Source of the DNA: Fratercula arctica
Taxonomy: Eukaryota > Chordata > Aves > Charadriiformes > Alcidae
Assembly: GCA_947846985.1 (NCBI GenBank)
Contig: CANTUZ010000002.1
Span: 133,509,889-133,573,888 of the forward strand
DNA: 64,000 bases
Reading direction: 5' to 3'
Shown: positions 1-10,678 of the stretch, piece after piece
Numbering within the stretch: position 1 is the first letter of the stretch
How the letters are laid out: each line of letters opens with the position of its first letter
Program-made: the position numbers and the translations under genes
Notes under the pieces: generated by a model
What the model was told of the DNA's origin: nothing
Seen by the model: the letters and a program-made list of their open reading frames with translations, nothing else
The model's database searches: none

Positions 1-2037
1 GGGTCTGTATGGTTTGCTAAGGGCTGCTGACTGCGTTGGTGTAGACGGGCTCAGCACGTTGGGGGACAGCAGATGGAAGGAGCCAAACGAAAAGGGAAAT
101 GCAGAGAGAGATGCCATGGAGGAGAGAAGAGGAGGAGTCAGTTTGGTCGTAGATGTGACCACAGGGAGCACTGGTCCAACGCTGCCATTTGGGGGCACTC
201 TGAGTGAGGAAGTTTCAGCATGTGGGGCAGCAATTCTAGTCTGGTGGTGTGGTTCTGTGGAAGATGCTGTAGTACTGGTATTACCGTGCCCATTTTGAGC
301 CAGCAGCAACGGGTGAGATATGTGAGGGTGATGTCCAAAGGCACTGCCCCAAGGAATGTGTCCAATGCCAGTGTGTGCACTACTTGCTGCTTCCCGTTGA
401 GAGGCATAGTTATTGAGATGAGACACAAGTCGAACTCGCAGAGGATCGGAGGCGTCCAGACCCTCTATAATACTAAGGTATCGAGCAACTTCGGCCAGGC
501 ATTCTCGAAACCCTAGACTCCGATAGTCCATAGCCAAAGCATGAGCATCAAAATAACCTAAGAGAAAAGAACAAAGAACGGAGTCTTAAGATGCTGTTTT
601 CTAGTCATTGTCTACATGTAGCCTCCCCACTCCACCCTCCCCTATAAGCATATTTCACTTGGATGTGGTTAGTATTCCCAACCATAGATTAGCTGCCAAG
701 CTCCTTTTTTTTTTTTGTCTAACAAGCTTTTCTTTTATATCTGTGCTGTGATGCTGCAAGTCCCAAGACCAGTCACAAACTGCCATTTTTAAACTGAAAT
801 TGCACACTGCCACTGGAGGAAAGCACTTTTGTTCTTTTCATGTTTCCCCAGTGCGAGCAAAACCACAGCGCAGTAAAATTCATTAGAAACACAAGTCCTG
901 ACTTATCAGAGGGGACTTCTGCAGGCAACGTATTTTTTTCCTAAAAGTGCATTTCACCATTTTTGCTCATTCACTACTCATTTCAACCTCTATTTTTTTC
1001 TAGTTTCTGTTCTGAACTTTCAGAAAGTTAGAGAAACAAACATTTGACAACATGAAAAACTTTGTGTTTTCCAAGTTGCCAAAAGCCCATTCACTTCACA
1101 GCGCTGACACATCGCTAGAGAGACTTGTGACCACCCTCCCCTAGAACCACCCGGAGCTAGCACAGTAAAGTTTCAGCGCTAGCAATGCCGCAAATCCTGT
1201 CAAGTAGAAAGTCCCGAATTCCTGACGAAAACAGGAGAGAGTCCCTGTTCATTTTCTCCGAGCGCTCCCGCAGCACACCAAATACCAGGGAATGCACTCC
1301 TCTCACGGACCCGCTGTCAGGCACCAAACTTTTACCTTTCCCTCCTGCAGTATGCAGCATTTTCAGGTGATCGACGGTCATCTGCAGGATCTCTGCTTTC
1401 TCCAGCTTGGCCGATCCCTAGGAGAGAACGGGAAGCACGGCAGCTTTTAGGCAGAAGCAGAGGCGTTAAAGAGGGGTGACCCTTCCTCCGGGGAACAGGG
1501 CGGGGGCGGGGGGGCGATGCGGGGGGGTCACCGGGCGCTACCTGCTTCTCGAAGGCGCTGGGCACCAGCCTCCTCAGCTCGGACAGGCTGTTGTTGATGC
1601 GATCGCGGCGGCGCTTCTCGATGATCTAGGGCAGAAAGCGGGGGGTGAGGTGGGGGGGGGGGGGGGGGCCGGGGTTGAGGGGAGCCGCGGCCGGGCCGGC
1701 GGGCGGGCGCTCACTCACCCCTCGGCGCCTCTTCCTGGCCAGGATCTGCGAGGTGGTGGAGGGAGACATGGAGCCCGCCGCCGAGCTCAGGTTCCTGCGG
1801 GGAGCAGCGGGACACCCGTCACCACCCCGGCGGAGGGAGGGACGGGGCTGGGGGGGGGGGTCGGGGTCCCCTCGCGGGGCTGAGGGGAGGGTCGGGGGCG
1901 CGCCGGGCCGCCTTGACGGCTCCCAACCCCCGGGCCTGCGCTTACCCGTTCTCGTCCGCGCTCTCCTTCTCCACCTCCACGGCCTCGTCCAGCTCCTCGC
2001 TGTCCGACGAGCTGTACTCGGGGTGCGCCCGCTTCAT
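1..2037 (-). CDS. HEY1: HEY1, hairy/enhancer-of-split related bHLH-Orange transcriptional repressor (five coding exons, C-terminus cut by window edge)
   Basis: Coding exons on the minus strand are 2037-1946, 1794-1719, 1625-1542, 1417-1336 and 557-1. All junctions are GT/AG and phases join cleanly, giving 297 codons. The protein starts [15 protein letters not shown], with an acidic, Ser-rich N-terminus. The basic region (about residues 50-65) has [15 protein letters not shown], with the glycine at residue 56 that marks HEY proteins where HES proteins carry proline. The helix-loop-helix runs to about residue 105 ([18 protein letters not shown], then [16 protein letters not shown]). The Orange domain is about 122-162 ([17 protein letters not shown]). 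A Ser/Pro-rich tail follows, ending SKPYRP at base 1. The next residues should be W and the TEIGAF-type end, about 8 residues outside the window. HEY1 is a nuclear repressor induced by Notch that dimerises with itself or HES and binds E-box/class C sites. The HEY1-like N-terminus excludes HEY2. Identity is secure; it rests on recognition of the family. Confidence 0.97.
558..1335 (-). other. HEY1: HEY1 intron 4 (largest intron in the window's HEY1)
   Basis: This 778-bp interval lies between exon 4, which ends AAAG before GTAAAAG at 1335, and exon 5, which follows a CTTTTCTCTTAG acceptor whose AG is at 559-558. It contains a short T-run near 708-717 and otherwise ordinary unique sequence. The other introns (1795-1945, 1626-1718, 1418-1541) are only 93-151 bp and contain long G-runs on the plus strand, for example around 1651-1668 and 1509-1527. 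Confidence 0.9.
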
Positions 2038-2160
2038 GGCGGCGGCGGCGGCGGCGGGGAGCGGGGGGCGCGGGCGGCCGTCGGGGAGGCGGCGGGCGGC
2101 GCGCGGCAGGAGGGCGCCCAGCGCGCGCCCCGCGCCTCGCCCGGCGCCCGTCTCCCCCAT
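2038..2160 (-). other. HEY1: HEY1 5' leader with an in-frame upstream ATG (possible 41-residue N-terminal extension)
   Basis: An ATG at 2160-2158 is in frame with the canonical HEY1 ATG (2037-2035) and no stop separates them. Its context is GCCATGG, a strong Kozak match with G at both -3 and +4. The canonical ATG also has G at -3 but A at +4. The extension would add 41 Arg/Ala/Pro/Gly-rich residues (MGETGAGRGAGRALG...) ending in a run of six alanines encoded by a GCC repeat next to the canonical start. Known HEY1 proteins begin at [13 protein letters not shown], so I keep that as the main start. Whether this ATG lies inside the transcript depends on the start site, which cannot be read here. 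Confidence 0.45.
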
Positions 2161-2282
2161 GGCGTTCACACCCGGCGGGCAGCGAGCAGCGAGCGGGCAG
2201 GCAGCAGGCAGCCGGGCAGAGGACGCCCGCCGTCCGCCCGCCCGCCGCCCAGCACGGCCACACGCGGCCCCCGCCGCCCCCC

Positions 2283-2314
2283 CATTGGCCGCCGCCGCCG
2301 AGGCCTCAGCCAAT
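2283..2314. promoter_or_regulatory. paired CCAAT boxes in HEY1 promoter
   Basis: CCATTGGCC at about 2281-2289 (CCAAT on the minus strand) and CAGCCAATTG at about 2307-2316 (CCAAT on the plus strand) lie about 27 bp apart in the GC-rich promoter. This is a typical arrangement for NF-Y in a TATA-less CpG-island promoter. Function is inferred from motif and location only. Confidence 0.5.
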
Positions 2315-2396
2315 TGCCGCCGGCCGGCCGGCGGCTGGGCCCCGCCCCCTTTCTCGTCGGGGCGGTCGGGGGAGGCGCGGCCGCGCGCCGGCCGGC

Positions 2397-2404
2397 CGTG
2401 GGAA
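2397..2404 (+). promoter_or_regulatory. RBPJ/CSL binding site (CGTGGGAA)
   Basis: This is a perfect match to the Notch effector consensus C/TGTGGGAA, 360 bp above the HEY1 start codon within the CpG-rich promoter. HEY1 is an established direct Notch/RBPJ target in vertebrates, so the position fits. Occupancy is inferred. An eight-base motif occurs by chance, but it is the only full match I noticed in the promoter block. Confidence 0.6.
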
Positions 2405-2760
2405 AGCGGCGCGCGGCAGCGGCGGGCGCCGCGTGCGGGCCCCGGCGGCGGCGGCGGCCGGGGAGGGAGAGGGAAGTGGGGGGAGGATGGGGATGGAGGC
2501 GGGGGGGCACGTCCCGGGCTGGAGAACCGGGGAATGAACAGCCCTGGAGCGCCCTCGGGGCTGTCTTCAGCCCTCACGGCAGGGTCCCTGGTAGCCCGAG
2601 CCCTGCTGGTTGATAACGCCCCCCCCCCCCCCGACCCCGCCCGCCCCCACCGTGGAGGCTTATTGCCTCTACCGAGGCCGGGGCGGTTCGTCCGGGCAGG
2701 CTGCGTGAGGAGAAGGGGAAGCCCGAGCGGGAGCAGCTTGCCCTCCTTCGGGAAAAAATG

Positions 2761-5714
2761 AGTTAAATGGGTGGCTAAAGCCCGAAAATGGAGGAGGCTC
2801 AAACTCAGGGTTTTTTCTCAAACTTAGGGTTGAGGTTGTTTTTTTTCTGCAAAGGAAATCCCGGCGTCCCTCTCGACGGTGTGCTGTTCCGAATGGCAGG
2901 TCTGCCGGCGAAATCCTGCCCGTGCCCCCCCCTCCTACATCTGGGAGGTAGAAGGGGAGAAGCGGGAACAGTTTTTAAGCAGCTTAAGAGCAAATGCGCG
3001 GTGCTGTGGAGGTGCTGGCAGGGAAGAAGGGGCGACAGGAAAGGCCAGCGTTGGACCAGGGGGTGTGCGGAACCACGGCTGGCACTGGCAGCGAGTACGT
3101 GCTGCTTTGCCCCGGGCGCCATGTTCCCCCCAAATTGACGTGTCCCCCAGCACAAGTCCTCTTCATTCTGCCAGCTCGCTCAGGCTGAGGTACTGGCGAA
3201 ATGGGACGGGTGAGATGAGGGCAAACTCTTTGAGGTGGTTTCATAATAATTAAATTTTCATTTACATGAAGTTTTTCAACTAAGGCTCCTTTTCTAAGTT
3301 GACTCTTCTGCATTTCGCAATTGAAGGGTCTGGAGGATAACTCAGTTGTGCACAGTGTGACAGCAAAGAATCAATGAACCCAGGTTTCCCCATTACAAGA
3401 CCCCAGGATAGCTGCTTTCAGCCTCCCACTGGTTTAGGTAAAAGCTCCTGGCACACAGTTGCTCCAGATTTCATGCAACTGCCCATATTTTTGCAAAAGA
3501 TCTCTGGTGGAAAGGGAAATGGAAGCAAGGACCAGGCTAAAGTAGTGAAAGAGCTGCAGTTAAGAAAATAGAAACAGTCCTGCAGCCACCTCTAAGAAGC
3601 TACCAGATGATAGAAATATTCTGTTCCCACATTACATTTTTCATAAATCTATCCTTTCTGCAGAGCTGTAATTAAGCTTGTGTCAGCACTTCTATTACAT
3701 CCACCTTTCCAGACTCTATTTTTGTTATATCACATCTCTGCCTGCACCACTTGCTTTTACAGGACCAAAAGCCAGGTCGGTGGAAGGCACAGTGACATTG
3801 ATGCCTTTTTGGCCTGCAGACTAAACATCAGACTTCTCCCATCCAGGCATGTCATGTCTTCTTCATACTATGGGGGAAAAATACATTGTAAAAGAAATTA
3901 CTTGGTGTCAAGCATTCATTGCTTGCGAGTAGAGACCTGGCCACCCAGGTTTCCAGCAGTCAGATCCTGGAGCTGACCCCCATCCTTAGCTCCATGAATG
4001 ACTGGGGACAGGCAGTCTCCGAAGATGCTTTCGGAGTTTGTGTAGACGCTGACTTCTCCGAATGACTTACAGGAACGGGCAGGTAGAGTGGAGCTGGGCC
4101 CCAGTGTGAGCAATTGCAGTTGGGAAGATAAGAAATGTTTGGCAATGTGTGGTTTCGATCCAGCACTAGGAGGAACAGAGAGCAAAACCAGCTTTAAGTT
4201 ACGGTTGTGCTTTTCTGGTACTGGGCAGGGCCTGATCCTTAGCGTTGGTCTAATTGCTAACCGTAGCCCAAAGTGCAGTTTTATTAGCTAGAAATTACCA
4301 ACACGTTGAGACAGCACTGTCATGCACCTCTCTTGCCAGAAGGGCAGACAGGAGAGCAGCCTTTTGCTCACCAAAGTCCAAGGAAATTAAAATGACAGTG
4401 CACAAGAAGGCGGCACTTCTCAAAAGTGCTTAATTTCAGACCCCACTGTTACCTTCACAGTAACGAGGCCACAAACCTTAGGAGATGACAGCCTTCTCTC
4501 CTGTCCCCTACACCGCCACGGTGCCTCCCTTCTCCCTGCCTCACATCACAGTGTAAGAACCCTCTTGCCTTCTGCCTGCCCACCTCTTACTGCAGCCATG
4601 CCCATGCCTCAGGCTCCCCATCATCCAAACATTTTTGTCCCACAGATGCACCCCACACCCTCTCCTGTCATACACACCAGCACGCTCGCCTCCCCCCCTG
4701 CCCCAGTTCCCCATCACTTCCAGGTCTGGCACAATTCAGCGTTTCCAGATGCAGGCTCCGCAGCCACATCTGGCTGCCCCAGGGCTGGAAGCAGGAATGG
4801 CAGGACAGTGTAAAGGCAGCACAAGGCAAAGCAGAGACTCGGGTTTGAAACACTGCAGGAACTGTTGGTCGTGACTGTCCCTTAGAAGGGAGTGGTGTCA
4901 CTTTTTGTGTGCACCCCCCGGCGTTTTTCTTTGTTGAATGCCTCCTACGGTGATTTCGGTGCTAGTCAAAGTCCCACTGAAAGGGAGTTGTTTATTGCCA
5001 CTGCAGGCTTCCCTCCAGCAGGGACCTGCCACTGCTGACCCTTGCTCTAGTGTGTGCGCTAAATTAACTCCCATCCCCTTCCTTTAGGTCTTCTCTCCCA
5101 AGGGAGCAAGTGCTTTGAAGAGTAATCCCGTCAACCTGTCACCCCGAGTCCCGGAAACTCGCCGTTACTATGGTTACTGTGCCCAATTCAACCGGTGGCT
5201 CTGGCACTCTCGTTGCAGCCAGGCAAAAACATCGAGTGCTCCCCCCCCCGCCCTCCTTCAGCTCCCCCCCGCCCCCCCCCCTCCCCCCCCAGCATACATC
5301 AAGCTGCAGCATCAGCTCTGCAAGCAAGAAATTGCTGCTCCAAATCTTGTATTTTTCTTTACTGACTTCTGGCTGAATGTGTCGATTGTTGGGTGCCATT
5401 TGGCACAGTTCAAAACTAGTTATCACAGATCAAATGGAAGTGAACGGGAGCAACAAAGAGCTTTTTAGACTTCTCGTGTGATGTGTTAGCAGTACTGTGA
5501 CTGCAAAGGTGTTTTCTCAGGAGCTGAACACTGAAATTTACGTCTGCATGTCTCTGAGGTCTAGATACCCCATTCAGAAGTCGGGCTTGGGTGCACTCCA
5601 AGCATGCTGGACCCAAGTTCTGCCGTGCAGATGCCGAGAATCTTTGTGCTGCTGAAGCCAGTTCTGGTTCCATCACCACTGCATTTCGCTCAGTCTCATC
5701 AAAGTTCATTCTTC
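2761..5714. other. intergenic, no gene recognised
   Basis: This is unique-looking sequence upstream of HEY1. The open frames here are short, overlap on both strands and resemble no protein I know. A C-rich tract at about 5240-5291 is near-pure C with scattered G, T and A and could be i-motif/G-quadruplex forming. The lower end may run into the retroviral fossil, whose edge is unclear between about 5600 and 5715. Confidence 0.6.
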
Positions 5715-6745
5715 AGTGGCCTGACTCTTGGGTATGTAGGCATCTACATGACATGCTCTATCTGGGCAGCAATGTCTTGCCACAATGGGGCAGCCTAGAT
5801 GGGTTTGCCTCCATGCTGCCAGTTGCTCTGCTTCCATTGCTGTAACCACCCCCACAGAGCATTTGCCACCATCCATGAGTCAGTATAGAGATAAATTACT
5901 GGACATTTTTCTCATTCAGCAACATCTAAAGCCAGCTGGATGGCTTTCACCTCTGCAAACTGGCTCAATTCACCTTGTCCTTCAGCAGTTTCTGCAACTC
6001 ATCATGTGGGACTCCACAGAGCAACATTCAACCTTCAATGTTTTCCTACAGTACGATGGGACTCATAAGTGAACAGGGCATGTTTCTTTTCATTTCCTGG
6101 TAATTTATTATATGGTGAGGTCTCTTCAGAATGCATCACCTCCTCCTGTAGTGATATTCCGAGATCTTTGCCTTCTGTCCAGTCCATGATCTCTTCCAGA
6201 ATTCCTGGGTGACTGGGGTTTCACATTCGAGTTCGCTGTGTGATCAGTGCAATCTACTTACTCCATGTAGCATCGGTTGCATGATGTGTGGTGGGGACCC
6301 TTTCTTTGAACATCCAACCCAGAACGGGCAGTCGAGTTGCTAAGAGGAGCTGCGCTTCTGTACCAACCACCTCCGAAGCAGCTCGAGCCCCTTTGTATGC
6401 TGCCAATATCTCTTTTTCTGTTGGAGTGTAGCAGGCTTTGGATCCTCTGTATCCCCAACTCCAAAATCCTAGGGGTCGACCCCGAGCCTCCCCTGGTGCT
6501 TTCTGCCAGAGGCTCCAGGTAGGGCTGTTCTCCCCCACTGCAGCATAGAGCACTTTTAACATCTTATCCTGCCCAGACTAGCCCAAGGGCTACCATACTG
6601 CCACTGCACAACGCTGGAGCAACTGCTGCCACAGAAGAACATAAACATGACACGTTCACACTCACGGGCATCTGTAGTGATGTCCAGGTCATCAAGTCAT
6701 TTCTGTCTTAAGGTGGTCAAGGATGGGGATGATTTTTACATCTAA
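5715..6745 (-). pseudogene. decayed endogenous retrovirus pol fragment (RNase H to start of integrase region, ERVL-like)
   Basis: Read on the minus strand, the segment shows retroviral pol features broken by stops and frameshifts. The best-preserved piece is 6562-6254, an open stretch of 102 codons with a PTEKEIL-type RNase H connection motif and a downstream Trp-rich stretch. Further 3' (about 5830-5720), still on the minus strand but in shifted frames, are remnants of the segment leading into integrase (a VDAYIPKS-like motif). No LTRs, gag or env were recognised, and both edges are uncertain. It resembles class III (ERVL-type) avian elements, by family memory only. It is clearly non-functional. 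Confidence 0.7.
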
Positions 6746-9700
6746 GTCCTTCCTGTAAGCAGAATGCCTCAGCTGCAACACTTCTGCTCTCATTTTTTGG
6801 AAGTAGTGTACAGCTATAAATAAGCGAGACTGGCACTGTCAGCATATTAGCAACAGCGGTGCAGACAGATTTCTCTTCTGGATGGCTCTGGACAATGCAG
6901 GTAGACTTTGCATTTACCTGATTAGGCTTCAGCTCATCTCCAAAAACAGACCTGGGCTATAACTGTGTACAAGGCTAATCTGTGAATGCACATTCAAGCT
7001 GCTGACAGGCAAAGCTACCTCATATTCAGTCAGCCCTGTCTGAGGTGGGAACAGGCAGATTGGCTATTCTATCACTTGATTTCCTTTCCCATCAATTTTC
7101 TCTCTCTATGCAAGCCTCCCTCTGAGTCAAGGCTCTTGCAGGTAGCAGCTTCCTTCAGACACCCTTTCTTCCATTCCCAAAGCACAGTCTGTCCTGTGCA
7201 CTGAAGGAGGCCAAGATCCTACAGAAGGAATAACACCAGCTTGTGTTAATTAATGGCTGTCTCATAATAGATGCAAAAGGGAGTTGACTTGGGGTGGCAT
7301 TGTGTGGAAAATTATGGTTTGATTTGCAGCCACCTTTGCTCTTAATTACAGGAAAATGACCTAACATCCATGTGTGTAAGAGTGTACCTCGTGTGTCAAA
7401 TCACACAAGAAATTCAGCAGCATGCTCTTGGCAGGAGAGCCTCTCTCAGCATTGCCAAATGGTAGAGGGGACAATGGTCACAGATGTGTGTTAACTACAG
7501 ACAGCATCCCGCCAAGGTGACAATTTCACCACAGCTGGGCAGTTTATTTATCCCTGTGTTCATTCCTCGGTATCACACAGTACAGTTTGCACCAGATATC
7601 ACAGAGTAAAACCATGTTTTTCTTTTTGCTTTGGCCTTCTTTCAAGCAAGCCCTCTGTAGTTTGCCAAATATTAGTTTTCTTCTGTTCCTACAGTACTTT
7701 TCTCATAATTGGACTGAGGAATAATCATACAGAAACTCACCCTGGTTTCCTGCTGTCAAAATCCTCGCAGTCCATCAAGGAACAGCCTGACTAGCCATTC
7801 TTCCTGTGAAATTTTGCAACTTCAGTGTTTTAAGAGCAATGCTCAAACCATGCTTGGGGTTATAGAGTGATGTATGGAGAGGAAGTCCCTGCTCCAAAGA
7901 CTTTACAGTCTGAAACCTACTTTGAGTTTTCTTTGCCAGTAAGATGCAGCTTTGAGAAAAATGTGTGTGTGCTATTCTTTCTTGCTAGGAAGCACAGGAT
8001 AGAAAACAACTCCCAGACCTTCTGCTCCACACAGGCTGTTATTTAAAAATATGTGATTTCAAGGGGAAAACCTGACTTTTTGTCAGATCGAAAACCATTT
8101 TTCCTAACAAGTTTCCTAGAACTACATTTCATCATGCAAAAATAAAAATTAAAGTTGAGCTGTTGGTAAGTACAGTTTGGGATAAAGCAAATCAAAGTAA
8201 TAGTTTATTGCTTTTGAAGGTACCAGCTATGAAAAGCTTTGATGACAGACAAGTGAAATGGAAACAGTGCTCTCCTGACGTGGTGAGCACTGGCTGCTGG
8301 AAAAGCATCTCTTTACTTTCTCTCGTGTGATAACTTGTCTTCACCTCACACCTTTCTGCCACAGCATTTACTAGACGACACCTGCGGTCCCACACCTGAG
8401 CAACAGTTAGATCTGAGGAAATGACCGCTGCATAGGACACCCCTCAATTGCAGAGAAGTGAACTGTGAGGGGATGTTTAGTGTGTGGGACAAGAGTGAGA
8501 AACTGCCAGGGATTTTTAGTTGTCACAAGGCTGTCTGGGCTTTGGCTGAGGTTTCATCATGGAAATCCCAGCAAAGTCACCTGATTTATCTGCTTTAATT
8601 AAAATAAAGACTAAGCTTGACTGGTTTGAATGTGAAACGTTATTCCAGGCAGGCAGAGTATTTGCACATTGGAGGATATCAAAATCAAATCCTACCATCA
8701 GTTGTCTCTTCCATTACATTATGGAATACCAGGATAAAAATAAACAGCAGAAGAGAAGTGCCACTCTGATTTTGCCAGAACAAAGTTAGATACTGATACT
8801 TTTTGTTAGGGAAACTTACTTCTTAAATCATCTAATTGTGTATCAGCATCTGACCTGAAGGTTTTCTGAATCCAAACCGAGGGGTCATGCAGCAGCGGAT
8901 TCTGAGAGTCAAGACAATTTTGAAGTGCCACAAAATCACAGTAACAAAATAAGCAATGGCCTGTGCTGACACTGAGGGCATTTTCCTGTGAGATGCCTTA
9001 TTTCAGTCTTGCTCACAGTACTTAAAAACTGCAGCATTCCTACGGGTTTCAGAAAAGTCAAGACTTGCGGGCCTGGCAGAGCTGACCAGTATAGCAGTGC
9101 AGGACCAACAAATACCCTGTGCGGATCCACTCTTCTCAGAGTGACCTTCATTTGTCTGCTTTTAAAGAAGAAAAATTATTCCAGGAGGAACAGTTTAATT
9201 CCAAAATAGCGCCCATCTGAAAGATTTATTCCAGATAATCTCAGTTATATGGGAACAGGAGCTACCAAAGCAGCATGCCAGGACAGCTATAGCAGTAACT
9301 TCCCATGCGCACCCAGGCTTCTCTTTTGATCCATACAGCTGTAGTTGCCATAAAAATCCCTTGTGTTTACGGGTTACAAAACCAACAGCTCTCAATACAT
9401 AACTAAGCACTGTGATGCTGTGATGATGAGCTCTGTATGAACACCTCCACCGTCAGTATTAATGACGGTGCTCTAAAGCAAGGGCAAACAGTCACACGCT
9501 CTTAATGCTTAAACCACAGCAAATGTGTTTAATCCCACACAATAGCTCCGTTCTAATATGTTCTTAGAGCTGTGGTTGGCCGGGGAAGTGGTGACCACTT
9601 CTCACATATATAACGTATACCAAACATATTCAGCTTGGCAGGAAGACAAGAAGCTGGAAGTGTCGCACTGGAGCCGAGCCCCCTGACAGCATGAGACATG

Positions 9701-10012
9701 CGCTTGTAAGCTGTCTCAAGGAGGATATTTGATTGCCCTCTTTCTTCTTCTGCCTCTCTCCCAACAAAAGCGGACTGACCTCCCCCCGTGACCTGGCAAG
9801 TGCTGAAATTCCCCAAACACATTTTTCTGTTGTGCCCCAACGCTGAACAAAAGGAAACGAAGCAGCCTCGATATACTTGGAGTATGGAATGAAAATAATA
9901 GCTGGCTCTTGCTCGGCCCGCAAACGCCGGTCTTCACCTCCTGCCCAGCATGGTTTGCACTGCCTCCGCGCTGAGCCGCTGTGCTGTCGGCAGCTCTTTC
10001 GGATTTATGCGC

Positions 10013-10053
10013 TTAATTATTTATTTATGCCTTTATTTATTTATTTGGAGACA
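10013..10053 (+). repeat. (TTTA)n-rich microsatellite
   Basis: Two short imperfect blocks of ATTT/TTTA repeats (about 10014-10028 and 10031-10045) stand directly before a G-rich tract. Confidence 0.75.
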
Positions 10054-10059
10054 GGCAGA

Positions 10060-10094
10060 GTGGGGGGTGGGCGGGGGGGAGGAGGGGGGGGGGT
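10060..10094 (+). repeat. G-rich tract, potential G-quadruplex
   Basis: There are at least four runs of three or more G (GGGGGGTGGGCGGGGGGGAGG then a run of about nine G) within 35 bp. This satisfies the usual G-quadruplex rule on the plus strand. Confidence 0.7.
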
Positions 10095-10642
10095 GTCTAT
10101 GTAATTGCAGTTTACACTGCGTTCCCACGCTACTATTGTTTGTGACTTTGTTTCCTATTCCCATCACGTGTCCTAATTAGTTGGAGCTGCTGGCTAGCTG
10201 GGAGGCGTGTGTCTGGAGTAAAAGCAGAAAGATCACTTCCTGGAGGGATCTAGGCAATCTGAACAATTCCTTGCTTTACTTTCAGCCCTCTCCCTCCCCC
10301 CCTCCCCGGGCTTTACCACTCAGGGAAGAGAGAAGAAGTGCTGATTGTCAAATGCTAGCCACGGGAGAGGCACAGATTTTCTTTTCTGAAAAGGAGCAAC
10401 TCATAGAGTCAAAGAGAAATGGGCTGGAAAGAACATCTCATCTGTGTTAAACAAACCTGATTTTTATTTTTATTTTTTTTCCTCCAGAAATCCCCACTGT
10501 CTTTCTGTTGTGGCTAAGAAGGTAAAAGCAGCGTTTTTAAAAATTGTCAGGTTATTTTAGCCTGCCCTGAGGAAGTGAGTCAGATTTTTATGGCAAGGCT
10601 AAAGCTAGCTCATGCCATGGCTTGCAAAACAAACTGAGACCC

Positions 10643-10678
10643 AGAGAGAGAGAGAGAGAGAGGGAGGGAGAGGGAGAA
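10643..10678 (+). repeat. (GA)n / GGGA microsatellite
   Basis: About ten AG dinucleotides are followed by GGGAGGGAGAGGGAGA. This is a polypurine tract. Confidence 0.85.

Larger units (their letters stand above)
2161..2760 (-). promoter_or_regulatory. HEY1 promoter region / CpG island
   Basis: This block is very GC- and CpG-rich, continuing from the first exons, and falls back to ordinary composition after about 2760. It contains two inverted or direct CCAAT boxes (2283-2287 as ATTGG, 2310-2314 as CCAAT), GC boxes (for example around 2340-2348), a class C bHLH-repressor-like CACGCG at 2261-2266 and a CSL site at 2397-2404. No TATA box is seen. A C-run of about 16 lies near 2617-2632. The transcription start is inferred, not seen, at roughly 2170-2280. 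Confidence 0.75.

Noticed and set aside
138..428. 96-codon minus-strand frame inside HEY1 exon 5
   Set aside because: It is a shifted frame of the HEY1 coding exon. The true frame runs through 557-1 without a stop.
1645..2761. Long plus-strand frames (322 and 282 codons) across the HEY1 5' region
   Set aside because: Low-complexity Gly/Arg/Pro/Ala translations caused by extreme GC content. They are antisense to HEY1 exons and introns.
10390..10450. CR1-3'-end-like phrase (CATAGAGTCAAAGAG then GGGCTGGAAAGAACATCTC)
   Set aside because: There is some resemblance to a CR1 terminus, but it is too diverged and too short to call.
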